Source: Okeanomitos corallinicola TIOX110
GTDB lineage: Bacteria > Cyanobacteriota > Cyanobacteriia > Cyanobacteriales > Nostocaceae
Direction of reading: 5' to 3'
DNA: 64,000 nt
Assembly (NCBI RefSeq): GCF_038050375.1
Contig: NZ_CP150886.1
Coordinates: 744,001 to 808,000, forward strand
The notes under the pieces are model-generated. The model worked only from the letters and a program-made list of their open reading frames with translations. It made no database searches and was not told where the DNA came from. Below, piece after piece: positions 1 through 8,920 of the stretch. Each line of letters begins with the position of its first letter. The stretch's first letter is position 1. A program made the position numbers and the translations under genes.

Positions 1-117
1 ACTTGCACCAATAACAGCAACTGTTTTAGGTGCAAAAATCGCATCTAACGGGTTTATTCTCTCAGTTTGTAAGATATCGTAAGCTGTATCTGTAGTTAGT
101 TTGATAGATGCTTGCAT
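1..117 (-). CDS. Acyl-CoA synthetase (ADP-forming)/acetyltransferase family protein, N-terminal fragment
   Basis: Partial gene that runs off the left edge; the first 39 codons are present. The translation ends in a stretch like IFAPKTVAVIGAS, which matches the start of the CoA-binding Rossmann domain of ADP-forming acetyl-CoA synthetases and of the longer forms fused to a GNAT acetyltransferase. The ATG at 117 is supported by a strong GGAG ribosome site (rc of 121-127). In cyanobacteria such enzymes are proposed to release acetate and ATP from acetyl-CoA during fermentation, which fits the neighbouring alcohol dehydrogenase and hydrogenase genes. Whether the GNAT domain is present cannot be seen here. 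Confidence 0.7.
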   Translation of the reverse strand, partial: MQASIKLTTDTAYDILQTERINPLDAIFAPKTVAVIGAS

Positions 118-149
118 AACGACTCCTTTCAATAGGTGATAGTTAACAG

Positions 150-170
150 GTGACAGGTGACAGGTGACAG
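150..170. repeat. Heptamer tandem repeat (GTGACAG)x3
   Basis: Three perfect GTGACAG units preceded by a partial one, between the acyl-CoA synthetase start and the hoxW stop. The same heptamer, or its complement CTGTCAC, recurs near 4153, 4799, 6708, 9625, 39281 and 62625. This is a short tandemly repeated repetitive (STRR) sequence of the kind known from heterocystous cyanobacteria. Confidence 0.9.
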
Positions 171-235
171 TAAAGATGGGGTGATGGGGAGGGATATTTA
201 CCTGCTGACTCCTGACTTCTTCATTCTGAGTTCAG

Positions 236-685
236 CTATAAATTGTGATTTTGATTGAGGATTTCCATGATTTTGGTAAGGGCAATTTCCATACCTTTTT
301 CTGCCGTTGGTGAAATTTGATCGCTTAATTCAAAGTTTACTCCTGGTACTGTAATTAACCACGTTTCTGGACAATTATTATAGAGAAATTTAGCTAAATA
401 AAGTAGAGATTGTGGATCACAAATATGTCCATTAATATTCTGTGAATAAGATGGTAATAATGAAATTACCTTTACTTTATCCGATTGATAATCAACACAG
501 GCATCTACAAAAATCGCTAACCTAGCACTTGCTAAAGGTTCAGATAATTCTGGTGTTAATTGGTGAACTGCAATAGATTTTACGGATAATAAACCTCTGG
601 ATTTTATAATTCTTGCTATCATTTGTCCAATAGCATCATCACCCCGTAATTCATTACCATAACCAATCACTATTGCAGTTTCCAT
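236..685 (-). CDS. hoxW: Hydrogenase maturation protease (HoxW-like)
   Basis: 149 aa, the usual size of the HybD/HycI/HoxW endopeptidase family. The N-terminus AIVIGYGNELRGDDAIG carries the family's GNxLxxDD signature, with the metal-coordinating acidic residue in ELRGDD. These proteases clip the C-terminal peptide from the [NiFe] large subunit once nickel is inserted. The likely substrate is HoxH, encoded 1.9 kb upstream, whose uncleaved tail is still present in the gene. It lies 27 bp downstream of the alcohol dehydrogenase on the same strand, so the two are probably co-transcribed. An uptake-hydrogenase protease (HupW) is the alternative, but no hup genes are in the window. Confidence 0.85.
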   Translation of the reverse strand: METAIVIGYGNELRGDDAIGQMIARIIKSRGLLSVKSIAVHQLTPELSEPLASARLAIFVDACVDYQSDKVKVISLLPSYSQNINGHICDPQSLLYLAKFLYNNCPETWLITVPGVNFELSDQISPTAEKGMEIALTKIMEILNQNHNL

Positions 686-712
686 TATTTCTGCCTTCTT
701 TCCATCTAGTAA

Positions 713-1738
713 TTAATGTTCCGAAACTAGCACAATCCTATAACGAGCTTTATTTGCTGCAACTTTATCCATTGCGGCATTAATATCAGATAATTCCATT
801 ATTTCAATCATGGGTTTTATTTGGTTTATTGCTGCAAATTCTAGCATTTCTCGCATAAATCTCCGTCCTCCCACCACACTACCAACAATAGCTTTTTGAC
901 CAAAAACTAAGGGCAAAAGTGGAATATTTAGAGTAGCAGTAGGAAGACCAAGAATACAAAAGACTCCATTATTAGCTAGTAAATTAAAACATTTATCCCA
1001 ATCAATTGCTGATGAACTTGTACTAATTATTAAATCCTGTTTTCCGCTAAAATTTTCAATTTCTTCTGCATTATCCCATTGACAAAAATGGTGCGCTCCA
1101 AAGTCTTTAGCTTCCTTTTCTTTGTCAGCAGAAGTAGAAAAAGCTGTAACTTCAGCCCCCATCGCTCTGGCAAATTTGATGGCTAAATGTCCTAGTCCAC
1201 CAATACCAATTACTCCCACTTTCATCCCCGGATGTTTGATATAAGTTCTCAAGGGAGTATAAACAGTAATTCCCGCACATAATAGAGGAGCAGCACTAGC
1301 AGAATCTAAAGCATCAGGGATTTTATAAGCAAAATCAGCAGGAGCGCGTAAACGATTGGCAAATCCTCCATGATTACCAACAATTAATCCTGTATAACCT
1401 TGCTGACAGATGTTTTCTTCTCCTCTTAAACAAGCGTCACAAGTTCTACAAGAATTGCGAATCCAACCAAAACCAACACGATCTCCCACTACAAATGCAG
1501 TCACATCTTCACCTATTTGGGTGACTTTTCCTACCACTTCATGACCCGCAACCAGAGGAAATTTACTCACATTCCAGTCATTATCTCTCATGTGAATATC
1601 AGTGTGACACAAACCATTATGAGTCACTGCAATTTCAATATCTTGACGACCTAATTTTGCTGGCTCATACTCCCATTTATGGAATTTTTCTCCTTGTTTC
1701 AACGCTGCATAACTTTGAAATTTTTTAGTTAGTGTCAT
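713..1738 (-). CDS. Zinc-dependent alcohol dehydrogenase (NADP-type, cinnamyl-alcohol/YahK group)
   Basis: 341 aa medium-chain dehydrogenase. Catalytic zinc ligands are visible as C44, H66-E67 and C154. The structural zinc lobe is C97, C100, C103 and C111 (CRTCDACLRGEENIC). The Rossmann motif GIGGLG is at about 178-183, followed by a beta strand ending in FSTSADK, which lacks the acidic residue of NAD enzymes and so suggests NADPH. It probably reduces aldehydes to alcohols during fermentation or detoxification. It lies next to hoxW and downstream of hoxH, and its upstream region carries the TGAGGA direct repeat also found before the usp-hox operon. Substrate cannot be told from sequence. Confidence 0.88.
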   Translation of the reverse strand: MTLTKKFQSYAALKQGEKFHKWEYEPAKLGRQDIEIAVTHNGLCHTDIHMRDNDWNVSKFPLVAGHEVVGKVTQIGEDVTAFVVGDRVGFGWIRNSCRTCDACLRGEENICQQGYTGLIVGNHGGFANRLRAPADFAYKIPDALDSASAAPLLCAGITVYTPLRTYIKHPGMKVGVIGIGGLGHLAIKFARAMGAEVTAFSTSADKEKEAKDFGAHHFCQWDNAEEIENFSGKQDLIISTSSSAIDWDKCFNLLANNGVFCILGLPTATLNIPLLPLVFGQKAIVGSVVGGRRFMREMLEFAAINQIKPMIEIMELSDINAAMDKVAANKARYRIVLVSEH

Positions 1739-2082
1739 CAGAGTTTATCCTAGATTTTTTATGAGCTTAGTATTGATTTTATTTCATGTTCCCGTAACTA
1801 TCTAAATTAAAGTCTGATATCACAATAAATTACACGAAAAGTTAAACTTCTTAATACGGTATAAATCATTATTAAAAATTATTAAATCTCCCATTTAAAA
1901 TGATCAAAAATAGGTTTATTTTTTAAATAAAATATCAAAAGTTGAGGAACTCGTGAGGAATCACCCAAAAACAAACGCAAATTTATGTTAATAGTGGATG
2001 TAATTTATGGATAATTGGTTATATAATCAGTTCGGTTAAAATTAAACCAGTCAAAAAATTAGATAAATTGTGAGGCTGTTTT
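1739..2082. other. Divergent intergenic region between adh and the pentapeptide gene
   Basis: 344 bp of AT-rich sequence between divergently transcribed genes, so it should hold both promoters. The one distinctive element is the TGAGGA direct repeat at 1943-1959. No further gene or RNA was recognised. Confidence 0.6.
1943..1959 (-). promoter_or_regulatory. Candidate operator: TGAGGA direct repeat, 11-bp period
   Basis: On the plus strand TGAGGA (1943-1948) is followed by ACTCG and a second TGAGGA (1954-1959), an exact 11-bp period, about one helical turn, as bound by tandem OmpR-type response regulators. The same arrangement with one changed spacer base occurs at 9563-9579. Both copies have the same orientation relative to a minus-strand gene, here about 205 bp upstream of the alcohol dehydrogenase start. 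The regulator is unknown. Confidence 0.45.
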
Positions 2083-2469
2083 ATGCCTGAAGTCAATTTT
2101 CAACAGCCAATTAACAGTGCTGCAAATATTATTGAAGAATATGCAGCCGGAAAACGAGACTTTGAAAAAGCAGAATTAGGTAACGCTAATTTGCAAGGTG
2201 TGGATTTAAAAGGATCTGACTTTAGCTATGCAGATTTAAGTACAGCTAATCTCAGTCGTGCTAATCTGCGCGGATGTGATTTGAGTTTTGCCGATTTGAG
2301 TCAAGCTAATTTACAAGATGCAGACTTACGCGGTGCAATGTTGTTTTCTACTGATTTGCGTCAAGCTGATTTACAAGGAACACATTTAGAAAAAGCAGAT
2401 TGTAACCATAACACCCATTTTCCCACCAATTTCGACCCCGTGGCCGCAGGGGTAAAAATGAGTGAATAA
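2083..2469 (+). CDS. Pentapeptide-repeat protein
   Basis: 128 aa. From about residue 28 to 108 the sequence is built of A(D/N)LxX pentapeptides (for example ANLQGVDLKGSDFSYADL), giving roughly sixteen units and predicting a short right-handed quadrilateral beta helix. No signal peptide or other domain is seen. Such proteins are very common in filamentous cyanobacteria and mostly of unknown function. It is the only plus-strand gene in the hox region, divergent from adh and convergent with hoxH. Confidence 0.9.
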   Translation: MPEVNFQQPINSAANIIEEYAAGKRDFEKAELGNANLQGVDLKGSDFSYADLSTANLSRANLRGCDLSFADLSQANLQDADLRGAMLFSTDLRQADLQGTHLEKADCNHNTHFPTNFDPVAAGVKMSE

Positions 2470-2476
2470 CCATCAC

Positions 2477-2499
2477 AAAATCCCCCCTTTAGGGGGTTT
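2477..2499. terminator. Hairpin terminator between the pentapeptide gene and hoxH
   Basis: AAA-(T)-CCCCC...GGGGG-TTT stem with a short loop, immediately after the pentapeptide stop at 2469. It is roughly symmetrical with flanking A and T tracts, so it may act in both directions between convergent genes. Confidence 0.6.
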
Positions 2500-2521
2500 C
2501 AAACTATGCTGTAAAATAGAA

Positions 2522-2546
2522 CTCCGACTTCTTTAATAAGTCGGAG
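2522..2546 (-). terminator. Hairpin downstream of hoxH
   Basis: Perfect 9-bp inverted repeat CTCCGACTT / AAGTCGGAG with a 7-nt loop, 11 bp past the hoxH stop codon. On the minus strand it is followed by a T-rich stretch (TTCTATTTTA). It likely ends the hox transcript. Confidence 0.6.
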
Positions 2547-2557
2547 ATATCACTAAC

Positions 2558-4006
2558 TTAATTCCGACAAATTTGATTAACAACAGTCCCATCTTTTGCA
2601 ACTAATTCTATTAATAACGGCATCTGTCCCACCGCATGAGTAGAACAACTCAAACAAGGATCAAAAGCCCGAATTCCAGCCTCTACCCGGTTTAACATTC
2701 CTTGCTTAATATCATTACCTTGGACAAAATGACGAGCAATTTGAGCAACGGTACGATTCATTGCTAAATTATTTTGACCAGTTGCAATAATCAAATTTAC
2801 CTTTTCCATCAAACCATTTTCATCAACTTTATAATGATGGAATAAAGTACCCCTTGGTGCTTCACTTACACCTACAGCTTCCAATTGATTAATACCAGCT
2901 TCCGCACGTAAACGAGTTGATAAAATATCCGGGTCATCCAGTAAAATTTCAATGTGTTCAATACAAGCCAAAATTTCAATTAACCGCGCATAGTGATAAA
3001 AGAAAGAAGATTTTACAGTACCAGTTCCATGACTGCGAAATTCTTTTAATTCCTTATCTGCTAATGGTGTACCAATGTGACTACAAACATTCAATCTGGC
3101 TAATGGTCCAACACGATACATTCCACTTTCTAAACTGCAATGATCGCTAGTATCAGGATAACCTAAAGGACGATAGTAAGGAGATTTCAAATAAGAATCT
3201 GGTTGGACAGCTTCACCGATAAATTGATGATAATTAGCAGCATCTAATTTATCAGCAACAATGTTACCAGCACTATCCACAAACCGAATATGTCCCTCGT
3301 AGGTTTCCCATAAACCTTCAGAAGTAACTAAACCCATAAACAAACTAGGGAAATTACCAAAAGTTTGCGCTTCCTTTTCGTAATCTTTTAACAAACCTTT
3401 AAATAAATCTATAGCATTTAAAACAGTGGTTTTTGCTTCGGGAATTCTTTGTTGAATATGCGTCCGGTTTTCTTCAGTTAAAGGATCACTAACACCACCA
3501 GGAACAGCCCAAGAAGGATGGACTTTTTTACCTCCTAATAATTCAATTATTTCCTGTCCAAATTGCCGTAAACGAATTCCACCTCTAGCTAATTCTGGGT
3601 CAGATGCGATCAAACCAAATACATTTCTGTTTGCTGGTTCGCTATCCATTCCTAATAACAAATCTGGCGCACTGAGGTGGAAGAAACTTAAAGCATGAGA
3701 TTGGACAATTTGCCCTAAATTCATTAAACGCCGTAATTTTGTCGCTGCTTTGGGAATAGTTACAGACAGGATTTGGTCACCTGTTTTTGCCGATGCTAAT
3801 AAATGACTCACAGGACAAATACCGCAAATTCTCGCAGTAATTCCCGGCATTTCTGGAAACGGACGACCGACACAAAATTTTTCAAACCCACGAAATTCTG
3901 TCACATGAAACCGCGCATCATTTACCTGACCATCATCGTCTAAATAAATGCTAATTTTAGCGTGGCCTTCTATTCTAGTAACCGGATCAATAACAATTTT
4001 TTTCAT
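2558..4006 (-). CDS. hoxH: Bidirectional [NiFe] hydrogenase large subunit
   Basis: 482 aa catalytic subunit of the NAD(P)-linked group 3d hydrogenase. The four nickel-binding cysteines are present: RICGIC with C61 and C64, and DPCLSCSTH with C451 and C454. After H457 there is a 25-residue tail that HoxW-type proteases remove during maturation, so the gene encodes a normal precursor. It is the last gene of the hox operon, 159 bp downstream of the CBS-domain gene; that gap holds GTTATTA and CCCTATTT tandem repeats. With HoxY it forms the hydrogenase module that produces or consumes H2 in exchange with the HoxEFU diaphorase. Confidence 0.98.
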   Translation of the reverse strand: MKKIVIDPVTRIEGHAKISIYLDDDGQVNDARFHVTEFRGFEKFCVGRPFPEMPGITARICGICPVSHLLASAKTGDQILSVTIPKAATKLRRLMNLGQIVQSHALSFFHLSAPDLLLGMDSEPANRNVFGLIASDPELARGGIRLRQFGQEIIELLGGKKVHPSWAVPGGVSDPLTEENRTHIQQRIPEAKTTVLNAIDLFKGLLKDYEKEAQTFGNFPSLFMGLVTSEGLWETYEGHIRFVDSAGNIVADKLDAANYHQFIGEAVQPDSYLKSPYYRPLGYPDTSDHCSLESGMYRVGPLARLNVCSHIGTPLADKELKEFRSHGTGTVKSSFFYHYARLIEILACIEHIEILLDDPDILSTRLRAEAGINQLEAVGVSEAPRGTLFHHYKVDENGLMEKVNLIIATGQNNLAMNRTVAQIARHFVQGNDIKQGMLNRVEAGIRAFDPCLSCSTHAVGQMPLLIELVAKDGTVVNQICRN

Positions 4007-4013
4007 AATTGTA

Positions 4014-4055
4014 GTTATTAGTTATTAGTTATTAGTTATTAGTTATTAGTTATTA
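4014..4055. repeat. Heptamer tandem repeat (GTTATTA)x6
   Basis: Six perfect tandem GTTATTA units just upstream of the hoxH start at 4006. The repeat sits in the transcribed CBS-hoxH spacer. Confidence 0.92.
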
Positions 4056-4119
4056 GGAAAAGGGAACAGGAGACAGAAGGTAGTAGATGCCGGGGAGATG
4101 CTCAACAATTTCTTATATT

Positions 4120-4143
4120 CCCTATTTCCCTATTTCCCTATTT
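4120..4143. repeat. Octamer tandem repeat (CCCTATTT)x3
   Basis: Three perfect CCCTATTT units plus a partial fourth, in the same CBS-hoxH spacer. A CTGTCAC heptamer pair follows at 4153-4166 and abuts the CBS gene stop codon. Confidence 0.85.
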
Positions 4144-4165
4144 CCTTATTACTGTCACCTGTCAC

Positions 4166-4780
4166 CTATAAATCATAAACTCTAGCTTCTTCGGCTTCTG
4201 GGTACTCTTCACAATATTCTTCAAAAGCTGTTTTTAGAGGTTTTAAAGCTCGTTGGTGAGAAATTTCTGCTTGTATTTCTTCCACTACATCCCATGCGGC
4301 TGCACATTCGGCGGAATTAATTCCTTTTTCTGCACACACTTGACGAGCTTTTCTAATTTCATCTTGTAATTCTTGTTCTAATAAAATTGCATGGGGTTTT
4401 TCTAAAGCACTGCTGCCCGCTAAAATGTCAGTTATGGAAATTATTCCTAATAATTCGCCACTAATTACAGGCGCACGATGTAAACGATGATCAGCAAATA
4501 ATCGCGCTACATATTCTAAAGCCAAACCCGGATTAACTACAATACAAGGTTTAGTCATAATTTCATAAACCCGTACTTTGTTAGGATCTTTTCCGTAAGC
4601 TATGACTTTATAAACTATGTCGCTTTCTGTAACAATTCCATAGGCATCTTGATTATGACGACGATCTACAATTAATGCTCTCCAGTCTCTAGCTTTCATT
4701 AAATCCACTGCTTCTTTGACTGTAGCAGAACCACGAATCATCGCTACATCTTTTGTCATTACATCTGCTGCTGTTAACAT
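4166..4780 (-). CDS. CBS-domain pair protein inside the hox operon
   Basis: 204 aa. Two CBS motifs occupy about residues 7-65 (MTKDVAMIRGSATVKEAVDL) and 73-125 (MTKPCIVVNPGLALEYVARL), followed by a helical acidic tail of about 75 residues containing two cysteines. CBS pairs usually bind adenosine nucleotides, so an energy-sensing role next to the hydrogenase is possible but inferred. A CBS gene in this position, between hoxY and hoxH, is known from Anabaena-type hox clusters. It is 86 bp from hoxY and 159 bp from hoxH, all on one strand. Confidence 0.9.
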   Translation of the reverse strand: MLTAADVMTKDVAMIRGSATVKEAVDLMKARDWRALIVDRRHNQDAYGIVTESDIVYKVIAYGKDPNKVRVYEIMTKPCIVVNPGLALEYVARLFADHRLHRAPVISGELLGIISITDILAGSSALEKPHAILLEQELQDEIRKARQVCAEKGINSAECAAAWDVVEEIQAEISHQRALKPLKTAFEEYCEEYPEAEEARVYDL

Positions 4781-4866
4781 AATTTACCTCTTAAATAATA
4801 GGTGACAGGTGACAGTAAAAAAGGAATAGGTAAGACTTTTAAATATTACCATTGTTCAATTACCAA

Positions 4867-5412
4867 TTACCCAAACTTAATCATTTCTCTTCCTACCATT
4901 TCTGGCATTTCTCCTTTTAACAACGGTTCTAATGTATCACGAATCCGGGACGCTGAGGGAGGACAACCGGGTAAATAAATATCAACTGGTACTATGTGAT
5001 GAACAGGTACAACTTTATCAATTAAGGGTGGAACTATACCCGGTGCATGGGGGATTTGTTGGTTTAAATCTGCACCTTCAATATAAGCTAATTGTAAACT
5101 TACATCAGCATTTCCTGTAGGGTTCCGCATCGCGGTTACATTACCTGTAACTGCACAATCTCCAAAGGAAATTATTGTTTTTGTTCTCTCTCTAATTTGG
5201 TGGATTAATTCTAAATGTTCTTCATTGGCGATCGCTCCTTCAACTAATACTACATCTACCCCTTCTGGATATTCTTTAATATCAGCAATGGGACTATAAA
5301 CTACTTCAACTTGGGCGGCTAATTCTATTAACCATTCATCCAAATCTAGGAAGGACATATGACATCCAGAACATCCACCTAACCAGACTGTAGCTAGTTT
5401 TATTTTATTCAT
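4867..5412 (-). CDS. hoxY: Bidirectional [NiFe] hydrogenase small subunit
   Basis: 181 aa, the short form of the small subunit typical of group 3d. Proximal [4Fe-4S] ligands are C14 and C17 (GGCSGCHMS), C86 (GDCAVTGN) and C150 (PGCPPS). It has no Tat signal, consistent with a soluble enzyme facing the cytoplasm. Its start overlaps the stop of the upstream DUF3122 gene by 8 bp, suggesting translational coupling. It passes electrons between the HoxH Ni-Fe centre and the iron-sulfur chain in HoxU. Confidence 0.97.
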   Translation of the reverse strand: MNKIKLATVWLGGCSGCHMSFLDLDEWLIELAAQVEVVYSPIADIKEYPEGVDVVLVEGAIANEEHLELIHQIRERTKTIISFGDCAVTGNVTAMRNPTGNADVSLQLAYIEGADLNQQIPHAPGIVPPLIDKVVPVHHIVPVDIYLPGCPPSASRIRDTLEPLLKGEMPEMVGREMIKFG

Positions 5413-5926
5413 ACTTTACCTTGTTATTTATAGTTAATAATTTCCACTCTTTAACAACATTGAGAGGAACTGATATATTAATAGACTTTGCACCTGGTAA
5501 AGGAATTGCTAAATTTAATGGTTCTGTCGGTAAAATTGGTAAGATTTCATTGAAATCATATTGACCAATTGTCGGGGCTGGTGCTTCATCTAAAAATATA
5601 TCAGGAGCATCCCAGATTTGACCAGTATTTGACGTAATTCTTAACGGTTGAGGATGTATTAATTCTTCAGAACCAGGAAAGCCAACTAAGCGCAAATTAA
5701 TATTAGATTTTTGCCCAAGATACACTTGTTTAAATAATACGACTTGCCAAACTTTACCTGAGCTATCATCTAATTTTGTTTGTGAACTATAAAGAATTTC
5801 TTCTGGAACTGGTTCTATTTTTGTGGTGAGAGCGATCGCACTCTGTCCGGTAAAATCTCCTAAACCCAGGAATAGGAATATTGTCAATATTCCTACTGTT
5901 AAAATACGCCTAATGATGTTGACCAT
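5405..5926 (-). CDS. Exported DUF3122-like protein in the hox operon
   Basis: 173 aa. A typical Sec signal sequence spans about residues 1-33 (basic MVNIIRR, hydrophobic core, cleavage near SAIALT). The mature part is beta-rich and contains a KVWQVVLFKQVY stretch that I associate with the cyanobacterial DUF3122 family. Its function is unknown. It sits between hoxU and hoxY, as an uncharacterised ORF does in Anabaena-type hox operons, and overlaps hoxY by 8 bp. An exported protein coupled to a soluble cytoplasmic hydrogenase gene is unexpected. The family name is tentative; the coding call is firm. Confidence 0.82.
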   Translation of the reverse strand: MVNIIRRILTVGILTIFLFLGLGDFTGQSAIALTTKIEPVPEEILYSSQTKLDDSSGKVWQVVLFKQVYLGQKSNINLRLVGFPGSEELIHPQPLRITSNTGQIWDAPDIFLDEAPAPTIGQYDFNEILPILPTEPLNLAIPLPGAKSINISVPLNVVKEWKLLTINNKVKYE

Positions 5927-5955
5927 ATCATTTACTTATGGCTAATAACTAATGA

Positions 5956-6672
5956 CTAAAAATTCCATTCTTTCTTGGTTCTGGCATTAAATAAAAAGTT
6001 AATTTTACCTCGGTCATGTACCATTTCACCCACACTTGCACCTTTATTAAATAGCGCACCTGTAGGACAAGCATTTACACATTTACCACAAGATGTACAG
6101 GTTTGGGAAGTTCCCCAAGGTTGACTTAAATCAGTAATTACGTGAGATTTTGATCCTCTACCTGCCATATCCCAAGTATGTGCGCCTTCAATTTCATCAC
6201 ATACACGCACACAACGAGTACACAAAATACAACGATTATGATCTATGGCAAATCTATCATGGGAAGTATCAACAGAACGTTTAGGATTTTGATATTCTAA
6301 ACTTACATGATCCATGCCCATTTCTATGGCTAAATCTTGTAATTCACAATTACCATTAGCCACACAAACTGAACAAATATGATTACCTTCGGCAAATAAC
6401 ATTTCGATAATTGTGCGGCGATATTTTTGCAGGCGATCGCTATTTGTATTCACCTCCATTCCTTCCGCAACTTTGGTAACACAAGCCGGTAAAAGTTTAT
6501 TTATCCCAGCAATTTCTACCAAACACAAGCGACAAGCGCCCACATCTCCCACACCTTCTAAATGACAAAGTGTAGGAATATGCACACCCGCTTCCTGTGC
6601 CGCTTCTAGCAAGGTTTCATCTTCACGAGCGCTAATCATTTGCCCATTAATTGTTAATGTTTTTACTGTCAT
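5956..6672 (-). CDS. hoxU: Bidirectional hydrogenase diaphorase subunit HoxU
   Basis: 238 aa NuoG-N-like iron-sulfur subunit. A plant-type [2Fe-2S] site is C36, C47, C50 and C64. A NuoG-type cluster follows with H98, C100, C103 and C109. A ferredoxin-like pair of [4Fe-4S] sites is C148, C151, C154, C158 and C192, C195, C198, C202. The start chosen is the ATG at 6672 ([10 protein letters not shown]), which fits the family; an in-frame ATG 42 bp upstream would add 14 residues with no family character. It connects HoxF to HoxY in the electron chain. Confidence 0.97.
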   Translation of the reverse strand: MTVKTLTINGQMISAREDETLLEAAQEAGVHIPTLCHLEGVGDVGACRLCLVEIAGINKLLPACVTKVAEGMEVNTNSDRLQKYRRTIIEMLFAEGNHICSVCVANGNCELQDLAIEMGMDHVSLEYQNPKRSVDTSHDRFAIDHNRCILCTRCVRVCDEIEGAHTWDMAGRGSKSHVITDLSQPWGTSQTCTSCGKCVNACPTGALFNKGASVGEMVHDRGKINFLFNARTKKEWNF

Positions 6673-6707
6673 AATAATTTGATAATTGGTAATATTCTTC
6701 GCTATTA

Positions 6708-6770
6708 CTGTCAACTGTCACCTGTCAACTGTCACCTGTCAACTGTCACCTGTTACCTGTCAACTGTCAC
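6708..6770. repeat. Heptamer tandem repeat CTGTCA(A/C) x9, running into the hoxF stop
   Basis: Nine tandem CTGTCAA/CTGTCAC units (one reads CTGTTAC) fill the hoxF-hoxU spacer. On the coding strand the last unit reads GTGACAG and supplies the TGA stop codon of hoxF (6769-6767), so the repeat array overlaps the end of that gene. Confidence 0.9.
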
Positions 6771-8365
6771 CTAATTAATGCTAAATACTCATCTCGGAAA
6801 TATTTCAAAGTGCTAAAAACTGGATTTGGTGCAGACTGACCTAAACCACATAAACTTGTATGTTTTACCATGTCGCAAAGTTCTTCTAATAATTCCAAAT
6901 CAGCTTGTGCAGCTTTACCATCACTAATTTTGGTTAATAAATCATGTAATTGCACAGTTCCCACCCGACAGGGAATACACTTACCACAGGATTCATCCAT
7001 GCAAAATTCCATGAAGAATCGCGCCACATCTACCATATTTGTGGTTTGATCCATCACAATCATCCCACCAGAACCCATCATTGATCCCAGTGCAGTTAAG
7101 GATTCATAATCTACAGGTGTAGCAAATGCTGATGCAGGGATACATCCCCCAGAAGGACCGCCAGTTTGTACTGCTTTGGCAATACCACCATCGGGAACAC
7201 CACCACCCATTTCTTGAACAATTTCTTCTAAAGTTGTCCCCATTGGCACTTCAATTAAACCAGTATTGCGGATTTTTCCAGCTAGTGCAAAAACCTTTGT
7301 CCCCTTACTTTTTTCCGTACCAATACCCGCAAACCAATCAGCACCTTTTCTGATAATTGGCGCAATATTGGCAAAGGTTTCTACATTATTAATTAAGGTT
7401 GGATAACCCCATAAACCAGACTCAGCCGGATAAGGTGGCCGGGGATGAGGTACGCCGCGTTTACCTTCAATAGAAGCCATTAAAGCTGTTTCTTCACCAC
7501 AAACATAAGCACCTGCACCAATGCGAATTTCAATTTTAAAATCAAAGGGTGAATCAAATATTTGTGAACCTAAAAGTCCCAATCTTTGGGCTTGGCGAAT
7601 AGCAGTTTCTAATCTTTTGATCGCAATGGGATATTCTGCCCTAACGTAAATATAACCTTGACTTGCACCAATGGCATAAGCCGCGATCGCCATCCCTTCT
7701 AACAACCGATGAGGATCACTTTCTAACACACTCCGATCCATAAATGCACCGGGATCACCTTCATCAGCATTACAAATTACATACTTTTTATCACCTTTCG
7801 ATTTTGCCACCGTCGCCCATTTTAAACCCGTAGGATAACCAGCACCACCTCTACCTCTTAACCCACTTTTAGTAATAGTTTCTACTACCTCAGAGGGTTT
7901 CATTTCTCTTAATACTTGATAAAGGCCTTGATAGCCATTTTCAGCAATGTAAGATTGAATCCTCTCCGGGTCAATTTTACCGCTATTTTCTAGCACAATT
8001 GGTAATTGACGAGTAAAAAATGGCTGATGTAAATCTTGCTGTTTTAAATTCGTTTCTTTACCCTCTATAGCATCAATTACTTTTACTGAATCTTCTGGTT
8101 TTACTTGTTCAAAAAGTTTACTTTCTTTGTTGCTTTCTTGATCCACTTGTACTAAGGGACCTTGACAACAAAGCCGCATACAACCCACACCAGAAACATG
8201 AATTTTATCTTCTAAACCCGCAGCTTTCACCGCAGCATCTAAATTATCTTTTACTGCTTGAGAACCAGAAGACAAACAACCCGCAGCAGTACAACAACGA
8301 ACCTGTACAGGTTTAGTTTGATCATGTTCAATTCTCGTAATTTCTAATAATTCATTTAGTTCCAT
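6767..8365 (-). CDS. hoxF: Bidirectional hydrogenase diaphorase subunit HoxF
   Basis: 532 aa NuoF-like flavoprotein. An N-terminal thioredoxin-like [2Fe-2S] domain has C24/C25, C30, C62 and C66/C67. The NAD(H)/FMN region includes [10 protein letters not shown] at 171-180 and [10 protein letters not shown] at about 283-292. The C-terminal [4Fe-4S] site is C460, C463, C466 and C506. It oxidises or reduces NAD(P)(H) for the hydrogenase. Its start overlaps the hoxE stop by 14 bp. Its stop codon lies within a heptamer repeat, so the final codon context is repeat-derived. Confidence 0.98.
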   Translation of the reverse strand: MELNELLEITRIEHDQTKPVQVRCCTAAGCLSSGSQAVKDNLDAAVKAAGLEDKIHVSGVGCMRLCCQGPLVQVDQESNKESKLFEQVKPEDSVKVIDAIEGKETNLKQQDLHQPFFTRQLPIVLENSGKIDPERIQSYIAENGYQGLYQVLREMKPSEVVETITKSGLRGRGGAGYPTGLKWATVAKSKGDKKYVICNADEGDPGAFMDRSVLESDPHRLLEGMAIAAYAIGASQGYIYVRAEYPIAIKRLETAIRQAQRLGLLGSQIFDSPFDFKIEIRIGAGAYVCGEETALMASIEGKRGVPHPRPPYPAESGLWGYPTLINNVETFANIAPIIRKGADWFAGIGTEKSKGTKVFALAGKIRNTGLIEVPMGTTLEEIVQEMGGGVPDGGIAKAVQTGGPSGGCIPASAFATPVDYESLTALGSMMGSGGMIVMDQTTNMVDVARFFMEFCMDESCGKCIPCRVGTVQLHDLLTKISDGKAAQADLELLEELCDMVKHTSLCGLGQSAPNPVFSTLKYFRDEYLALIR

Positions 8366-8864
8366 GCTGCCATTCTCCTATTTTTTTACACACAGATTCT
8401 GATGTTTGATTTCCAGCCACAGCACCATCAAAAACTACTGCTGGTGCAATCCCACAAGCACCCAAACATCTAGCAGTTAATAGGGAAATTTCGCCATCTG
8501 GTGTAGTATCTCCAGCTTTAATTGCCGTTGCATTTTCTAAACTTGTCAGAATTTCTTGTGATCCTTTCACATAACAAGCTGTACCTGTACAAACCACACA
8601 ATTATGTTTACCTTTCGGTGCGAGAGAAAACAAATGATAAAAAGTTGCTACCCCATAAACCCGACTAGGTGGTAATTTTAATTGATGGGCAATATACAGT
8701 AATAAATCTAATTCTAAATAACCGAATAATTCCGAAGCTCGATGGAGAATTTCAATCAGTGCATCTTGTTGATATTGGTGACGTTTGATCGTTGCATCCA
8801 ACATTTTTAAACGTTTATCACCACTCGGATGATTCGCAGGAGGTGTAACTGTATTTCTCTTCAT
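8352..8864 (-). CDS. hoxE: Bidirectional hydrogenase diaphorase subunit HoxE
   Basis: 170 aa NuoE-like thioredoxin-fold subunit. Its [2Fe-2S] ligands are C92 and C97 (CTGTAC) and C133 and C137 (ARCLGACG). It is the first hydrogenase gene of the operon, 56 bp after the universal stress protein gene, and overlaps hoxF by 14 bp. HoxE is characteristic of the pentameric cyanobacterial enzyme and is thought to help electron transfer with ferredoxin or flavodoxin. Confidence 0.97.
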   Translation of the reverse strand: MKRNTVTPPANHPSGDKRLKMLDATIKRHQYQQDALIEILHRASELFGYLELDLLLYIAHQLKLPPSRVYGVATFYHLFSLAPKGKHNCVVCTGTACYVKGSQEILTSLENATAIKAGDTTPDGEISLLTARCLGACGIAPAVVFDGAVAGNQTSESVCKKIGEWQHGTK

Positions 8865-8920
8865 TATTGGTAATTTGGTAATTAATCATTTACTGTTACC
8901 TGCAACCTCTGACTTATTCC

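Noticed and set aside
6673-6714. Upstream in-frame ATG extending hoxU by 14 residues
   Set aside because: The extra residues fall in the spacer next to the heptamer array and do not match HoxU; the ATG at 6672 gives the usual length.
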